Source: Clostridia bacterium (lineage in GTDB: Bacteria; Bacillota; Clostridia; TANB77; CAG-508). From it: a DNA stretch of 64,000 nucleotides. The stretch covers positions 1 to 64,000 of the forward strand of contig JAGALX010000043.1 of the NCBI GenBank assembly GCA_017625035.1. Reading direction: 5' to 3'. The notes beneath the pieces were generated by a model that was given only the letters and a program-made list of their open reading frames with translations, was not told the DNA's origin and ran no database searches. A program made the position numbers and the translations under genes. Positions 18,115 through 26,441 of this stretch are shown here, in pieces. How positions within the stretch are numbered: the first letter of the stretch is position 1; each line of letters starts with the position of its first letter.

Positions 18115-19320
18115 TTAATTAATAACGCTTGATAGTGGAATAATATAATTATTTTCATCTAGTTTCATTAATTTATCATATAGGCAAATAATTCCTCCTG
18201 TTCCAATTTTCTTATTATCTTTTTCTAGATATTTAAAATTCTTCATCATTTCCTTAGTTGGATTTGCTGATTTTTTTATTTCTAATGGATATAATGTGTT
18301 ATTTTTATATAGAATCAAATCAATTTCTTCGGTTTCTTTGTTCCTAAAATGAGATATTTCTAGTCGAAGACCTTTATTATCATATGATTTTATTAGCTCT
18401 GAAACAACATATGATTCAAAAAAACACCCTGACAATTTGCTTAATTGTAATTCTTTCGCACTTTCCCAGTTAGCTAAATAACAAGCCAATCCCATATCCA
18501 TAAATATTATCTTTGGCATGTGTGTTAATCTTTTTATTTTACTTGAAGAAAATGGCTCTAACAAATATATAATGCCTGTACTTACTAATATTGAAATCCA
18601 CTCTCTTATAGTATTAACTGAAATTCCTACATCATTTGCAATATCTGAATAATTTAAAGTAGTTCCTGTTCTGATTGCTACATCCCTCATAAATTTTTTA
18701 AAAGTTTCAATATTTCCAATATTTTTGATTTTCTTTATATCCTTTTCTATATAAGTATTAATATATGAATAATAAAAATCGTTTCTGTCCATATCTGGTA
18801 TATCATATAATTCAGGCATTCCTCCATAAAAAATTCTTTCAAATGTTTCGTTTACATCGATGTATTGTTTTTGTTTTAGATTTTCTGGATCAAAAATTTC
18901 TTTTTCTGTATTTTGCTTAATTTCGCTATACGTAAAGCTATTCATTTTTACAATTCCCGCTCTGCCAGCTAAAGATTCTGTAACATTTTTCATTAAATCA
19001 AATAATTGTGAACCAGATAACCAATATTGTCCTCGTGTTTTGTCTTTATCAACTCTCATTTTTATATATGGAAATAATTGTGGTGCATATTGCACTTCGT
19101 CAATAAATAATGGAGTTGGATATGAATCTAAAAATATTTTTGGATTTTCTTGAGCTTCTTTTCTTAAAGTTTCGTCATCTAAAGAAACTTTTGTCATATT
19201 TTCAGGCATTAAACTTTCTAATACTGTTGTCTTTCCAACTTGTCTTGGACCAGTAACTACAAGAACTCTAAAAGTATCATTTATTTTTTTAATTCTTTCT
19301 TTTACTTCTCTGCTATACAT
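18115..19320 (-). CDS. AAA-family ATPase with DUF4143 domain
   Basis: A 401-residue ATPase. A Walker A motif VVTGPRQVGKTT is at residues 20-31, Walker B is LFIDEVQYA, and an Arg-containing WLSGSQLFDLM sensor region follows. The C-terminal half is the winged-helix/DUF4143 region (SVNTIREWISILVSTGIIYLLEPFS) and a PD-(D/E)XK-like end (ETEEIDLILYKNNTLYPLEIK). Such ATPases are frequent in Clostridia genomes and on mobile elements, with no settled role. The gene is intact, has an AGAGGGG site, and has a five-fold 22-23-bp repeat array in its leader. Confidence 0.82.
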   Translation of the reverse strand: MYSREVKERIKKINDTFRVLVVTGPRQVGKTTVLESLMPENMTKVSLDDETLRKEAQENPKIFLDSYPTPLFIDEVQYAPQLFPYIKMRVDKDKTRGQYWLSGSQLFDLMKNVTESLAGRAGIVKMNSFTYSEIKQNTEKEIFDPENLKQKQYIDVNETFERIFYGGMPELYDIPDMDRNDFYYSYINTYIEKDIKKIKNIGNIETFKKFMRDVAIRTGTTLNYSDIANDVGISVNTIREWISILVSTGIIYLLEPFSSSKIKRLTHMPKIIFMDMGLACYLANWESAKELQLSKLSGCFFESYVVSELIKSYDNKGLRLEISHFRNKETEEIDLILYKNNTLYPLEIKKSANPTKEMMKNFKYLEKDNKKIGTGGIICLYDKLMKLDENNYIIPLSSVIN

Positions 19321-19377
19321 ATTTTATCCCCTCTCTAAAATATATTTATATTTTTTCTAAATATATTTTAAAATTTT

Positions 19378-19489
19378 ATTGCAAAAAAGTCAATGTTTTA
19401 TTGAAAATTAGTCATATCTTGCATTGAAAAATAGTCGTATCTTTTATTGAAAATTAGTCATGTTTTTATTGCAAAAAAGTCGTTTTTTC
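19378..19489. repeat. Five tandem 22-23-bp repeats upstream of the ATPase
   Basis: Five consecutive units of the form ATTG(A/C)AAA(A/T)(A/T)AGTC(A/G)T(A/G)T follow each other without spacers. Outer units read ATTGCAAAAAAGTC and inner ones ATTGAAAATTAGTC or ATTGAAAAATAGTC. The array lies between promoter-like site P3 and the ATPase start. Iteron-like protein binding or operator function is the natural reading. Confidence 0.65.
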
Positions 19490-19571
19490 TAAAATTTAAT
19501 ATTTTTTATAAATTCAAATTTACAATATTTATCAACTGCTTTCTAAATTAAATACACATATTCATATTTGA

Positions 19572-19620
19572 ATATTAACATCATTATTTTGGGTAGTCAA
19601 TGAATCATTTTTGAAAACTA
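19572..19620 (-). promoter_or_regulatory. Sigma-A-type promoter P3 with shared upstream box
   Basis: The minus strand has -35 TTGACT (19595-19600), a 17-base spacer and -10 TAATAT (19572-19577). It is preceded by TTTTCAAAAATGATTCA, the same box as P1 and P2. It would transcribe through the repeat array into the ATPase gene. Confidence 0.6.
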
Positions 19621-19685
19621 TCGTCTGAATTTATTTCTCTTTGTGTAATTTTAATTTATTTGATTCAATTATAAGCTTTGATATG

Positions 19686-20453
19686 TCATCTAAAACCTTT
19701 TTTATAGGAATTTGATACTTCTTCTAAGTCTTTTATTTTATCTGCTATTTTTTCTAAAGAACCCTTATTTACTTCAATAGATATTGTGGGTATATTAAAT
19801 TCATCTGGCATGATTTCTCTTAGCTCTATTTTATTTTGTCTATTTCTTCATAAGAAATTTTTCCAACTTTTAATTTTGAATCATCTTTTATATGGTATAA
19901 AGACTTTAATTTTTGCCACAGAACTTTTTACTTTTGTAAAATTTATATATGGTTTTCTTTTTACAGCTAACTCTTGATTTTTATTCCATATGACTAGATG
20001 ACAATGAGGTTGATTCTTTTTGGCATGAAATGCTGCTACATATTCTATATCGTAAAATGGTATTTTGAATGCTTTTGATATTTCTTGAATTCTTTCTTCT
20101 AAAAGCTCTTTCCACTTTTCCTTGCTCATTATTCCTTTGTTTATTGCATCTTCGTTTTTTATAGATATTACTGTTTTGAATACATCTATACCTGTTTTAG
20201 ATATATTTACCATATGTTTTTTTACTATGTCTAAATCTAACATTTCAACTTCGTTTGTATTTAATATATGACCAAATAGTCCGTGAATATCATTTCCTAA
20301 ATCTACACCACTTCGTGTGGCAATATACTTTATATGTGCTTTATTGGCTTGAGATTGAGCATATATGCTTTTCCCTTTGTTGTTGTATTTGTTGTATATC
20401 TCTTTTTTATTTATCCATTTAAAAATGATTTTTCCGTTGTAGTTAGTTTTCAT
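19686..20453 (-). pseudogene. Decayed MobP-type relaxase
   Basis: The first 190 codons (from 20453) read as the N-terminus of a MobP/MobA-type relaxase: YIATRSGVDLGNDIHGLFGH, MSKEKWKELLEERIQEIS, and the metal-binding AAFHAKKNQPHCHLVIWNKN with the H-x-H pair. After KPYINFTKV the frame breaks down and stops at 19881. Beyond, a fragment MPDEFNIPTISIEVNKGSLE...SNSYKK ends at TGA 19686-19688 and looks like the protein's C-terminal end. The middle of the protein is missing. It marks the element as derived from a mobilisable element that can no longer transfer itself. No strong ribosome binding site remains. Confidence 0.75.
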
Positions 20454-20635
20454 TTTGTATTATCAAACTTCTTTCTTTATTATCTAATATAAGATTAGTT
20501 TTAACATTTTCTAATTTTTCTTGTACGGTTGATTTAAGTGTTTATAATTGTTACAAATATCTTGCCATATCTTTCATTATCTTCTGAGTTATCTCATCTT
20601 TTATCAATATTTAAAACCTACTAATATGCGTCAAA

Positions 20636-20672
20636 AAAAGAAGTATCGAATTTTTATTCAAATACTTCTTTT
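20636..20672. terminator. Hairpin in the relaxase upstream region
   Basis: AAAAGAAGTAT pairs with ATACTTCTTTT (20662-20672). It lies in the 333-base gap between galE and the relaxase remnant, which otherwise holds no gene. Confidence 0.5.
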
Positions 20673-20726
20673 AATATTTATTTTCAAACAAAATTTTTTC
20701 AGGAATACTGTAACATATTATATACA

Positions 20727-20763
20727 AAAGAAACTCTAAGTTTTACTAAGCTATAGTTTCTTT
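20727..20763. terminator. Terminator of galE
   Basis: AAAGAAACT at 20727-20735 pairs with AGTTTCTTT at 20755-20763, just past the galE stop; the minus-strand product ends in TTTCTTTTG. Confidence 0.6.
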
Positions 20764-20786
20764 TTGCTATAATATGCAACTATAAA

Positions 20787-21803
20787 TTAATCTTCATAAC
20801 CTTTTGGATTATTTCTCTGCCAATTCCAAGAATCTTTGCACATGTCTTCAAGAGTCAATTCTGCATGCCAATTTAAAAGTTTAGCAGCCTTATCAACAGA
20901 TGCATAACATTCATCAATATCCCCTGGTCTCCTATTTCCAATAGCAGTAGGAATTTTAACATTGTTTGCTTTTTCAAATGCATGTACAACGTCCCAAACA
21001 CTGTTTCCATTTCCTGTTCCTAAATTAATAGCTTCAATCCCCAAGTGTTCTGTCGCATATTTAATTGCTGCAACATGCCCTCTTGCCAAATCAACTACAT
21101 GGATATAATCACGTACACCTGTGCCATCATGTGTATTGTAATCCTCTCCATATATGATCAAATGATCACGTACTCCAATAGCTGTTTGAGTAACATATGG
21201 CATTAAATTGTTTGGAATTCCATCTGGAGCTTCTCCTATTAACCCACTTGGATGTGCTCCAATAGGATTAAAATATCTAAGCATTACAGCTGAAAATCCA
21301 TCTGATGCTTTAACAACATCTGTTAAAATATTCTCAATCATTAATTTGGTGCTACCATATGCATTTGTTGCACCTCCAACAGGCATATCTTCTTTGAATG
21401 GTACTGGGTTTTTATCTCCATATACTGTTGCAGAAGAACTGAATACAATTGCATTACAATTGTATTCTTTCATTACTTCAAGTAATGAAAGTGTTGTATC
21501 CAAGTTATTTCTATAATACTTTAATGGTATTTTAGTAGATTCTGGCACACATTTGAAACCTGCAAAATGGATTGCTCCCTCAATATTATTTTCATCAAAA
21601 ACTTTATAAAGCTCCTCTTTGATAGCCACATCAATCTCATAAAATTTAGGACGCTTTCCTGTAATTTTTTCGATACGATCAATAACCTTCTTGTTACTGT
21701 TTGAAAGATTATCAGCAATTACTACATCATATCCAGCATTAATCAACTCTACTGCTGTGTGTGAGCCAATAAAACCTGCTCCACCTGTTAATAATATTGA
21801 CAT
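20787..21803 (-). CDS. galE: UDP-glucose 4-epimerase
   Basis: A 338-residue extended short-chain dehydrogenase that interconverts UDP-glucose and UDP-galactose (or the N-acetyl forms). The NAD-binding GGAGFIGSH is at residues 7-15, HFAGFKCV follows, SSSATVYG carries the catalytic Ser/Thr, and YGSTK the Tyr and Lys. Length is normal and the frame is intact. Base composition and codon choice are visibly richer in G+C than neighbouring genes, suggesting a separate origin. It is the second gene of a pair with the nucleotidyltransferase 27 bases upstream, inside the recombinase element. A surface or spore sugar role is inference. Confidence 0.92.
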   Translation of the reverse strand: MSILLTGGAGFIGSHTAVELINAGYDVVIADNLSNSNKKVIDRIEKITGKRPKFYEIDVAIKEELYKVFDENNIEGAIHFAGFKCVPESTKIPLKYYRNNLDTTLSLLEVMKEYNCNAIVFSSSATVYGDKNPVPFKEDMPVGGATNAYGSTKLMIENILTDVVKASDGFSAVMLRYFNPIGAHPSGLIGEAPDGIPNNLMPYVTQTAIGVRDHLIIYGEDYNTHDGTGVRDYIHVVDLARGHVAAIKYATEHLGIEAINLGTGNGNSVWDVVHAFEKANNVKIPTAIGNRRPGDIDECYASVDKAAKLLNWHAELTLEDMCKDSWNWQRNNPKGYED

Positions 21804-21830
21804 TATTATCTCCTCCTTAATTTTAGTATA

Positions 21831-22556
21831 TTATTTTAACCAATTTTTCTCATTGGCTACAACTTGCAAATCTGATTCATTCATAAAATGTCTCCATTCG
21901 CGGTTATACACAATTGCCTTTACATTTTCATTTTTAGCAAACTTCTGTAAAAGCATTTTTTCTACCATCCCTGAACGATTACCATCAAAATTATCTAAAA
22001 AATCAGATTTATTATAAATTGCTCCACCTAAATACATATATGGATATCTATCCAATCTTTCACCTTTAAAAATGATTTCATCAACATCATCTCCAGATAA
22101 CGTTACACGAGGATGTGTCATCTCTGGATATGTGTTCGGCATTACAGAAATTACACTGACATGATGTTTGCTGTATTTTTCAACCAGTTTGTCATATACT
22201 TCTGGTCTGAAAATCATATCTCCATGAGAATATACAAAAACATCTGGAAGTTTATCAATTGCTTCAATTAATGTATCATAGGTTGATTTAAACACTCCTT
22301 CAACATAAGTAATTTCAACCCCAAACTTTTCTCCATTCTGAAAATAATCCATAATCTGTTCTTTGCAATGATTTACTGCAATAACAAATTTAGTACATCC
22401 ACATTGTATCAAGTTTTGAACAATGTAATGCAAAATAGGTTTCTTTTCTTCCCAAATAGGTAACATGCATTTTTGATTATTTTTGCATACTTCCCCCATT
22501 CTTGTGCCATAACCAGCAGCAGGAATAAAAGCTGTGAATTCTTGTAAATTTTTCAT
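21831..22556 (-). CDS. Sugar-phosphate nucleotidyltransferase
   Basis: A 241-residue NTP-transferase of the RmlA/GlmU-N fold. The nucleotide loop is FIPAAGYGTRMGEVCKNNQK, with the usual G-x-G-T-R-M and a downstream Lys, followed by KCMLPIWEEKKPILHYIV. VYSHGDMIF contains the Asp that binds metal. It probably activates a hexose-1-phosphate with UTP or another NTP, supplying GalE downstream. The start at 22556 follows TTGGAGGTAAAA. The sugar and nucleotide cannot be decided from sequence. It shares the higher G+C content of galE. Confidence 0.75.
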   Translation of the reverse strand: MKNLQEFTAFIPAAGYGTRMGEVCKNNQKCMLPIWEEKKPILHYIVQNLIQCGCTKFVIAVNHCKEQIMDYFQNGEKFGVEITYVEGVFKSTYDTLIEAIDKLPDVFVYSHGDMIFRPEVYDKLVEKYSKHHVSVISVMPNTYPEMTHPRVTLSGDDVDEIIFKGERLDRYPYMYLGGAIYNKSDFLDNFDGNRSGMVEKMLLQKFAKNENVKAIVYNREWRHFMNESDLQVVANEKNWLK

Positions 22557-22881
22557 TTTTACCTCCAAAAATATTTATTTTTGGTATTGCATGTGGATTT
22601 TGACAACATCATAATACCATTTTTTTATGTCGATATCAATATTTTTCTTTCAAACATATTGAAATTATACTCTATTTATTTATAAAATTCAACAATCTGT
22701 ACAATTTTCTATGATTTTTGTGTAGCATAGCAAATTGAGGTTAAAAATCCTCTTTTAGCTATACTTGTTAAAATTTCTCACTGAACTGTAACCATCTCCC
22801 CAAATTAATATTTACAATTTTAATTCCAATTCACAATCATCTTTTAATTTTTGTACATGTTCTACTAATTATTTGTAGCCA
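22557..22881. other. Intergenic at the cotJB-side end of the element
   Basis: This holds the leader of the nucleotidyltransferase gene and a GAGG...CCTC hairpin near 22735-22760. No gene is visible. Confidence 0.4.
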
Positions 22882-23073
22882 TTATAAATAATCAAATTTT
22901 AAATCCTTAGGAATCATTTTATAAATATCTTCTTCAAGATATTTATTTTTTACAACCTCATAAGCTAACTTATTTGCTAAATCAATTTTTTCCTTTAAAA
23001 ATTCCCTACTTTCTTGTGATTCACATATTCTTGATAACACATAAGCTTGTAAAAATAATGATGCATATGATGC
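22882..23073 (-). pseudogene. Gene fragment near the element end
   Basis: A 63-codon open stretch with no start codon: ASYASLFLQAYVLSRICESQ, REFLKEKIDLANKLAYEVV, ending KMIPKDLKFDYL. It reads as the helical C-terminal end of a larger protein that I do not recognise. A stop codon directly precedes it. Confidence 0.4.
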
Positions 23074-23183
23074 CTATAATATAATTAAATAATCTATCTA
23101 TGGAAAATATCGATTACTTGCAAAGCAAATTTTAACATTTTTAACCTCGTTTCCTAAGTCTAAAAAAGCTTATAGATAGGCAG

Positions 23184-23525
23184 TTACAAGGTTTTTTCTT
23201 CCAACATACACGGGTGCCATGGTTCTTCTAGCCATCTCCATTTATTACATGGGAACATTATAGTTAATGGCCCATATATTTTTTGATATTGATCTGCTAA
23301 ATTTTTGTATTTATTTGCATATTCTTTGTGAAGGCATATAGCTTTTTCATCATCTGGATGAGTATCTAAATATAATCCAAGTTCTATAATACTAAATTTA
23401 TATTCTTTTAATTTCATTAGCATTTCTTCTCTTGTATTATCATTATCACATCCACATCCCCTGTTGAATTCTTGCATTTCGCAATCTTTTTGGTAATCTT
23501 CATAACTTATATATTGCTCATTCAT
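23184..23525 (-). CDS. cotJB: Spore coat protein CotJB, C-terminus replaced by element sequence
   Basis: A 113-residue CotJB protein. The family core IIELGLYLDTHPDDEKAICL (about residues 46-65), the KYGPLT-like YGPLTIMF and the Trp-rich end WRWLEEPW are all present. The last ten codons (from HPCM) derive from the inserted element and replace the normal end. Reversal of the insertion would give EEPWERGNF and a stop overlapping the cotJC start. The start overlaps the cotJA stop (ATGA), showing translational coupling. The present protein may well still work, since only the tail differs. Confidence 0.9.
   Translation of the reverse strand: MNEQYISYEDYQKDCEMQEFNRGCGCDNDNTREEMLMKLKEYKFSIIELGLYLDTHPDDEKAICLHKEYANKYKNLADQYQKIYGPLTIMFPCNKWRWLEEPWHPCMLEEKTL
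23200..23250 (-). other. Attachment site, cotJB side
   Basis: On the minus strand cotJB codons TGGCTAGAAGAA lead into the CCATGG core. The element arm CACCCGTGTATGTTGGAAGAAA follows after the core (key parts CACCC and TGGAAGAAA). The arm is the imperfect reverse complement of the arm at the other end, so the two arms reconstruct a dyad-symmetric attP. Confidence 0.7.
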
Positions 23526-23890
23526 CTATTACATCCCTCCCCAATTTCATTATTATTTCTTATATATTCTATTTCTCTAATGCTTTGGCAAGGTACATAT
23601 GGGCTAACTAGCTCTGGAAATATAGTTCCCATTTTTAACCCAACTTCTGGTGTAAATACTTTTTTCATCTTTTGAATTGGAACATAGCTTTGCGCAAGCA
23701 TTGGATTTTCTGGAAATACAGAATCTGTATTCATATCAAATCCACATTCACAGTCATTTTTAGGCATTGTACACATATGTGAACATTCTTCGCTGTGTTC
23801 GATTATTTCATCCATTTTGTCGTCACAATCCATGTTCATATTACATTTATTGTTTTTACAACAATGTTTTCTATATCTATAATCTTTCAT
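23522..23890 (-). CDS. cotJA: Spore coat protein CotJA
   Basis: A 122-residue protein. The N-terminal half is Cys/Lys/Asp-rich and low complexity. The C-terminal half carries the CotJA signature LAQSYVPIQKMKKVFTPEVG and GTIFPELVSPYVP. CotJA, CotJB and CotJC are made in the mother cell and assemble in the spore coat. AAGGAGGATT precedes the ATG. It is the first gene of the interrupted cotJ operon. A sigma-E-type promoter would be expected upstream, but I could not assign one with confidence. Confidence 0.88.
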   Translation of the reverse strand: MKDYRYRKHCCKNNKCNMNMDCDDKMDEIIEHSEECSHMCTMPKNDCECGFDMNTDSVFPENPMLAQSYVPIQKMKKVFTPEVGLKMGTIFPELVSPYVPCQSIREIEYIRNNNEIGEGCNR

Positions 23891-23974
23891 ACATAATCCT
23901 CCTTTTGTTTGATTATATATTACATATTATGATTTTTTTCGAATTTTTGTGCATAATCTAATAAAAGTGAGTTA

Positions 23975-26419
23975 TTATTCAATCACAATCTTATCATCCT
24001 TAACAGTTACCTTAGCAAGTTTATTTGGCTCGATTTTACCATCCAAAATAGCCTCTGCAATTTTATCTTCCACCATATTTTGTATAGCTCTACGAAGTGG
24101 TCTTGCACCATAATTTACATCTACTCCATTTTTTGCTACAAGTTCTTTTGCTGTGTCATCAATTTCTACTTTAATATTTTGCTCTTTTAATCTTTTTTGA
24201 ACTTGATTTAGCATAATATCTATAATTTGTTTTATTTCATTTTCACCTAATTTATGGAATACTATAGTTTCATCTATACGATTTAAAAACTCTGGTTTAA
24301 ACTCTCTTTTAAGCTCTGCTATTACTTCTTTTTTATTGTTTTCATATTCTTTTTTAGCCTCAGTATTTTTATCCGATTCTAATGTAAATCCAAGTGCTTT
24401 CTTTTCAGATAATAGTCTTGCGCCAACATTTGAAGTCATTATAATTACAGTATTTTTAAAATTGATTGTTCTTCCTTGGCTATCTGTTAATCTACCATCA
24501 TCTAAAATTTGAAGCAACATATTCATAACATCCGGATGAGCTTTTTCAATTTCATCAAATAAAATTACAGAATATGGTTTTCTTCTAACCTTTTCTGTTA
24601 ATTGACCTGCTTCATCAAATCCAACATATCCTGGAGGTGCACCTATTAATTTAGCTACAGAATGAGATTCCATATATTCAGACATATCAATTCTTATCAT
24701 TGAATCTTCATTTCCAAATAAATTTTCAGCTAGAGCTTTAGAAAGCTCTGTTTTACCGACACCTGTTTGTCCTAAAAATAAGAATGATCCTATTGGTCTA
24801 TTTGGATCTTTAAGTCCAAGTCTTCCTCTTCTTATAGCTTTTGAAACAGCAGAAACAGCTTCATCTTGACCGATTACTCTTTCATGTAATGCTTTTTCTA
24901 GATTCTTTAATTTTTCGTTTTCATCTTGAGTCAATCTTTTAGCAGGAATATTTGTCCAACTTGAAATAACTTCAGCTATATCTTCTTCTGTTAAAGTTGT
25001 AACACTTCTACTATTTTTATTTTCCCATTTTTTCTTTTCTTTTTCTAATTTTACTTTTGTTGAATGTTCTTTGTCTCTTAAAGCCGCCGCTTTTTCAAAA
25101 TCTTGAGTTCTAATTGCCTCATCTTTTTCTTTTGATAAACTAGCTAATTTTTCTTCTATTTCTTTTAAATTATCAGGAACAGTATATGTTTTCATTTTTA
25201 ATCTTGAAGCTGCCTCATCTATTAAATCTATTGCTTTATCTGGTAAAAATCTATCTGTTATATATCTTACAGATAATTTAACAGCTGAATCAATCGCCTC
25301 ATCTGTAATTTGAACATTGTGATGTGCCTCATATTTATCTCTAATACCTTGCAATATTTTTATAGTATCATCTGAACTAGGCTCTAATACTGTAACTGGA
25401 CTAAATCTACGCTCTAATGCACTATCTTTTTCGATATGTTTTCTGTATTCATTTAAAGTAGTGGCTCCAACTAATTGAATTTCACCTCTAGCTAAAAGTG
25501 GTTTTAAAATATTAGCAGCATCAACAGCACCTTCAGCAGCACCTGCACCAACTATTGTATGAATTTCATCAATAAATAAAATAACATCACCAGATTTTTT
25601 AACTTCATTCAGGCACTTTTTAATACGCTCCTCAAAATCGCCTCTATATTTAGCTCCAGCAACCATACTAGAAATATCTAAAGTAACAACTCTTTTATTT
25701 TTAAGCATTTCTGGAATATCTTCAGAAACTATTTTTTCTGCTAGCCCTTCAACTACAGCAGTTTTACCAACACCAGGTTCACCAATTAAACAAGGATTAT
25801 TTTTAGATCTTCTTGATAAAATTTGAATAACTCTATCAATTTCATCTTTTCTGCCAATAACAGGATCAAGTTTTCCCTCTCTTGCCTGTTTAGTTAAGTC
25901 TGTACCATATTGATTCAAAGTTTGTGTAGAATTATAACTTCCACTAGGTTTCGTAGATTTTTTATTAACAGAACTATCAGTTTCACCTTCCTTCAAAACC
26001 TTAACAATCTCATTATAAAGTTTTTGAGGATTAATACCTAAATCCATCATAATTCTAACAGCAACACTATCACCCTCAACCATAATACCAATCAATAAAT
26101 GCTCTGTTCCAATATACTCATTTTCTAACTTTTTAGCCTCTAAAAAAGCATTTTCAATAACTCTTTTAGTTCTAGGTGTAAATCCTATAGGAGCATCAAT
26201 AGCTTCCTCAGACTTACCAATCAACTCATCAATTTCTTCCAAAATTTTATCAGAAGTCATTCCTTGATTTTGAAGAACTTTACTAGCAATACCAGTATTT
26301 TCCTCAACTAAACCATAAAGTAAATGCTCTGTGCCAATGTAACTATGCCCTAAACTTGCAGCAATTTCATTAGCAATTTGAATAGCCTTTTCGGCTCTAT
26401 TTGTAAATTTATATGTCAT
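23975..26419 (-). CDS. clpC: Clp ATPase ClpC
   Basis: An 814-residue class III heat-shock Hsp100 unfoldase. Two Clp-N repeats (FTNRAEKAIQIANEIA and FTPRTKRVIENAFLEA) come first. AAA-1 has GEPGVGKTAVVEG and VILFIDEIHT. A coiled-coil middle domain contains a UVR-type segment (EAIRTQDFEKAAALRDKE). AAA-2 has FLGQTGVGKTELSKAL and VILFDEIEKAHPD. It partners with ClpP and, in Firmicutes, degrades McsB-phosphorylated proteins. It is the last gene of ctsR-mcsA-mcsB-clpC. The start follows AAGGAGGGAAG. Confidence 0.96.
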   Translation of the reverse strand: MTYKFTNRAEKAIQIANEIAASLGHSYIGTEHLLYGLVEENTGIASKVLQNQGMTSDKILEEIDELIGKSEEAIDAPIGFTPRTKRVIENAFLEAKKLENEYIGTEHLLIGIMVEGDSVAVRIMMDLGINPQKLYNEIVKVLKEGETDSSVNKKSTKPSGSYNSTQTLNQYGTDLTKQAREGKLDPVIGRKDEIDRVIQILSRRSKNNPCLIGEPGVGKTAVVEGLAEKIVSEDIPEMLKNKRVVTLDISSMVAGAKYRGDFEERIKKCLNEVKKSGDVILFIDEIHTIVGAGAAEGAVDAANILKPLLARGEIQLVGATTLNEYRKHIEKDSALERRFSPVTVLEPSSDDTIKILQGIRDKYEAHHNVQITDEAIDSAVKLSVRYITDRFLPDKAIDLIDEAASRLKMKTYTVPDNLKEIEEKLASLSKEKDEAIRTQDFEKAAALRDKEHSTKVKLEKEKKKWENKNSRSVTTLTEEDIAEVISSWTNIPAKRLTQDENEKLKNLEKALHERVIGQDEAVSAVSKAIRRGRLGLKDPNRPIGSFLFLGQTGVGKTELSKALAENLFGNEDSMIRIDMSEYMESHSVAKLIGAPPGYVGFDEAGQLTEKVRRKPYSVILFDEIEKAHPDVMNMLLQILDDGRLTDSQGRTINFKNTVIIMTSNVGARLLSEKKALGFTLESDKNTEAKKEYENNKKEVIAELKREFKPEFLNRIDETIVFHKLGENEIKQIIDIMLNQVQKRLKEQNIKVEIDDTAKELVAKNGVDVNYGARPLRRAIQNMVEDKIAEAILDGKIEPNKLAKVTVKDDKIVIE

Positions 26420-26441
26420 TTCAACTTCCCTCCTTAAATAA

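Larger units (their letters stand above)
14159..23222. mobile_element. 9.06-kb serine-recombinase element inserted in the 3' end of cotJB (skin-like)
   Basis: The element is bounded by identical CCATGG hexamers at 14159-14164 and 23217-23222. Outside lie cotJC on one side and cotJA-cotJB on the other, all on the minus strand. Joining the two ends gives the cotJB codons GAA GAA CCA TGG GAA AGG GGG AAT TTC TAA, with TAATG overlapping the cotJC start and AGGGGG as its ribosome binding site. In the present state cotJB ends in eight foreign codons (HPCMLEEKTL). Contents on the minus strand are an intact large serine recombinase next to the cotJC-side end, a 317-codon unknown gene, an ATPase with a truncated second copy, a decayed relaxase and galE plus a nucleotidyltransferase. 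The relaxase points to an origin as a mobilisable element. Developmental excision is inference. Confidence 0.85.

Noticed and set aside
19378..19489. CRISPR array
   Set aside because: Units are contiguous with no unique spacers, and no cas genes are present.
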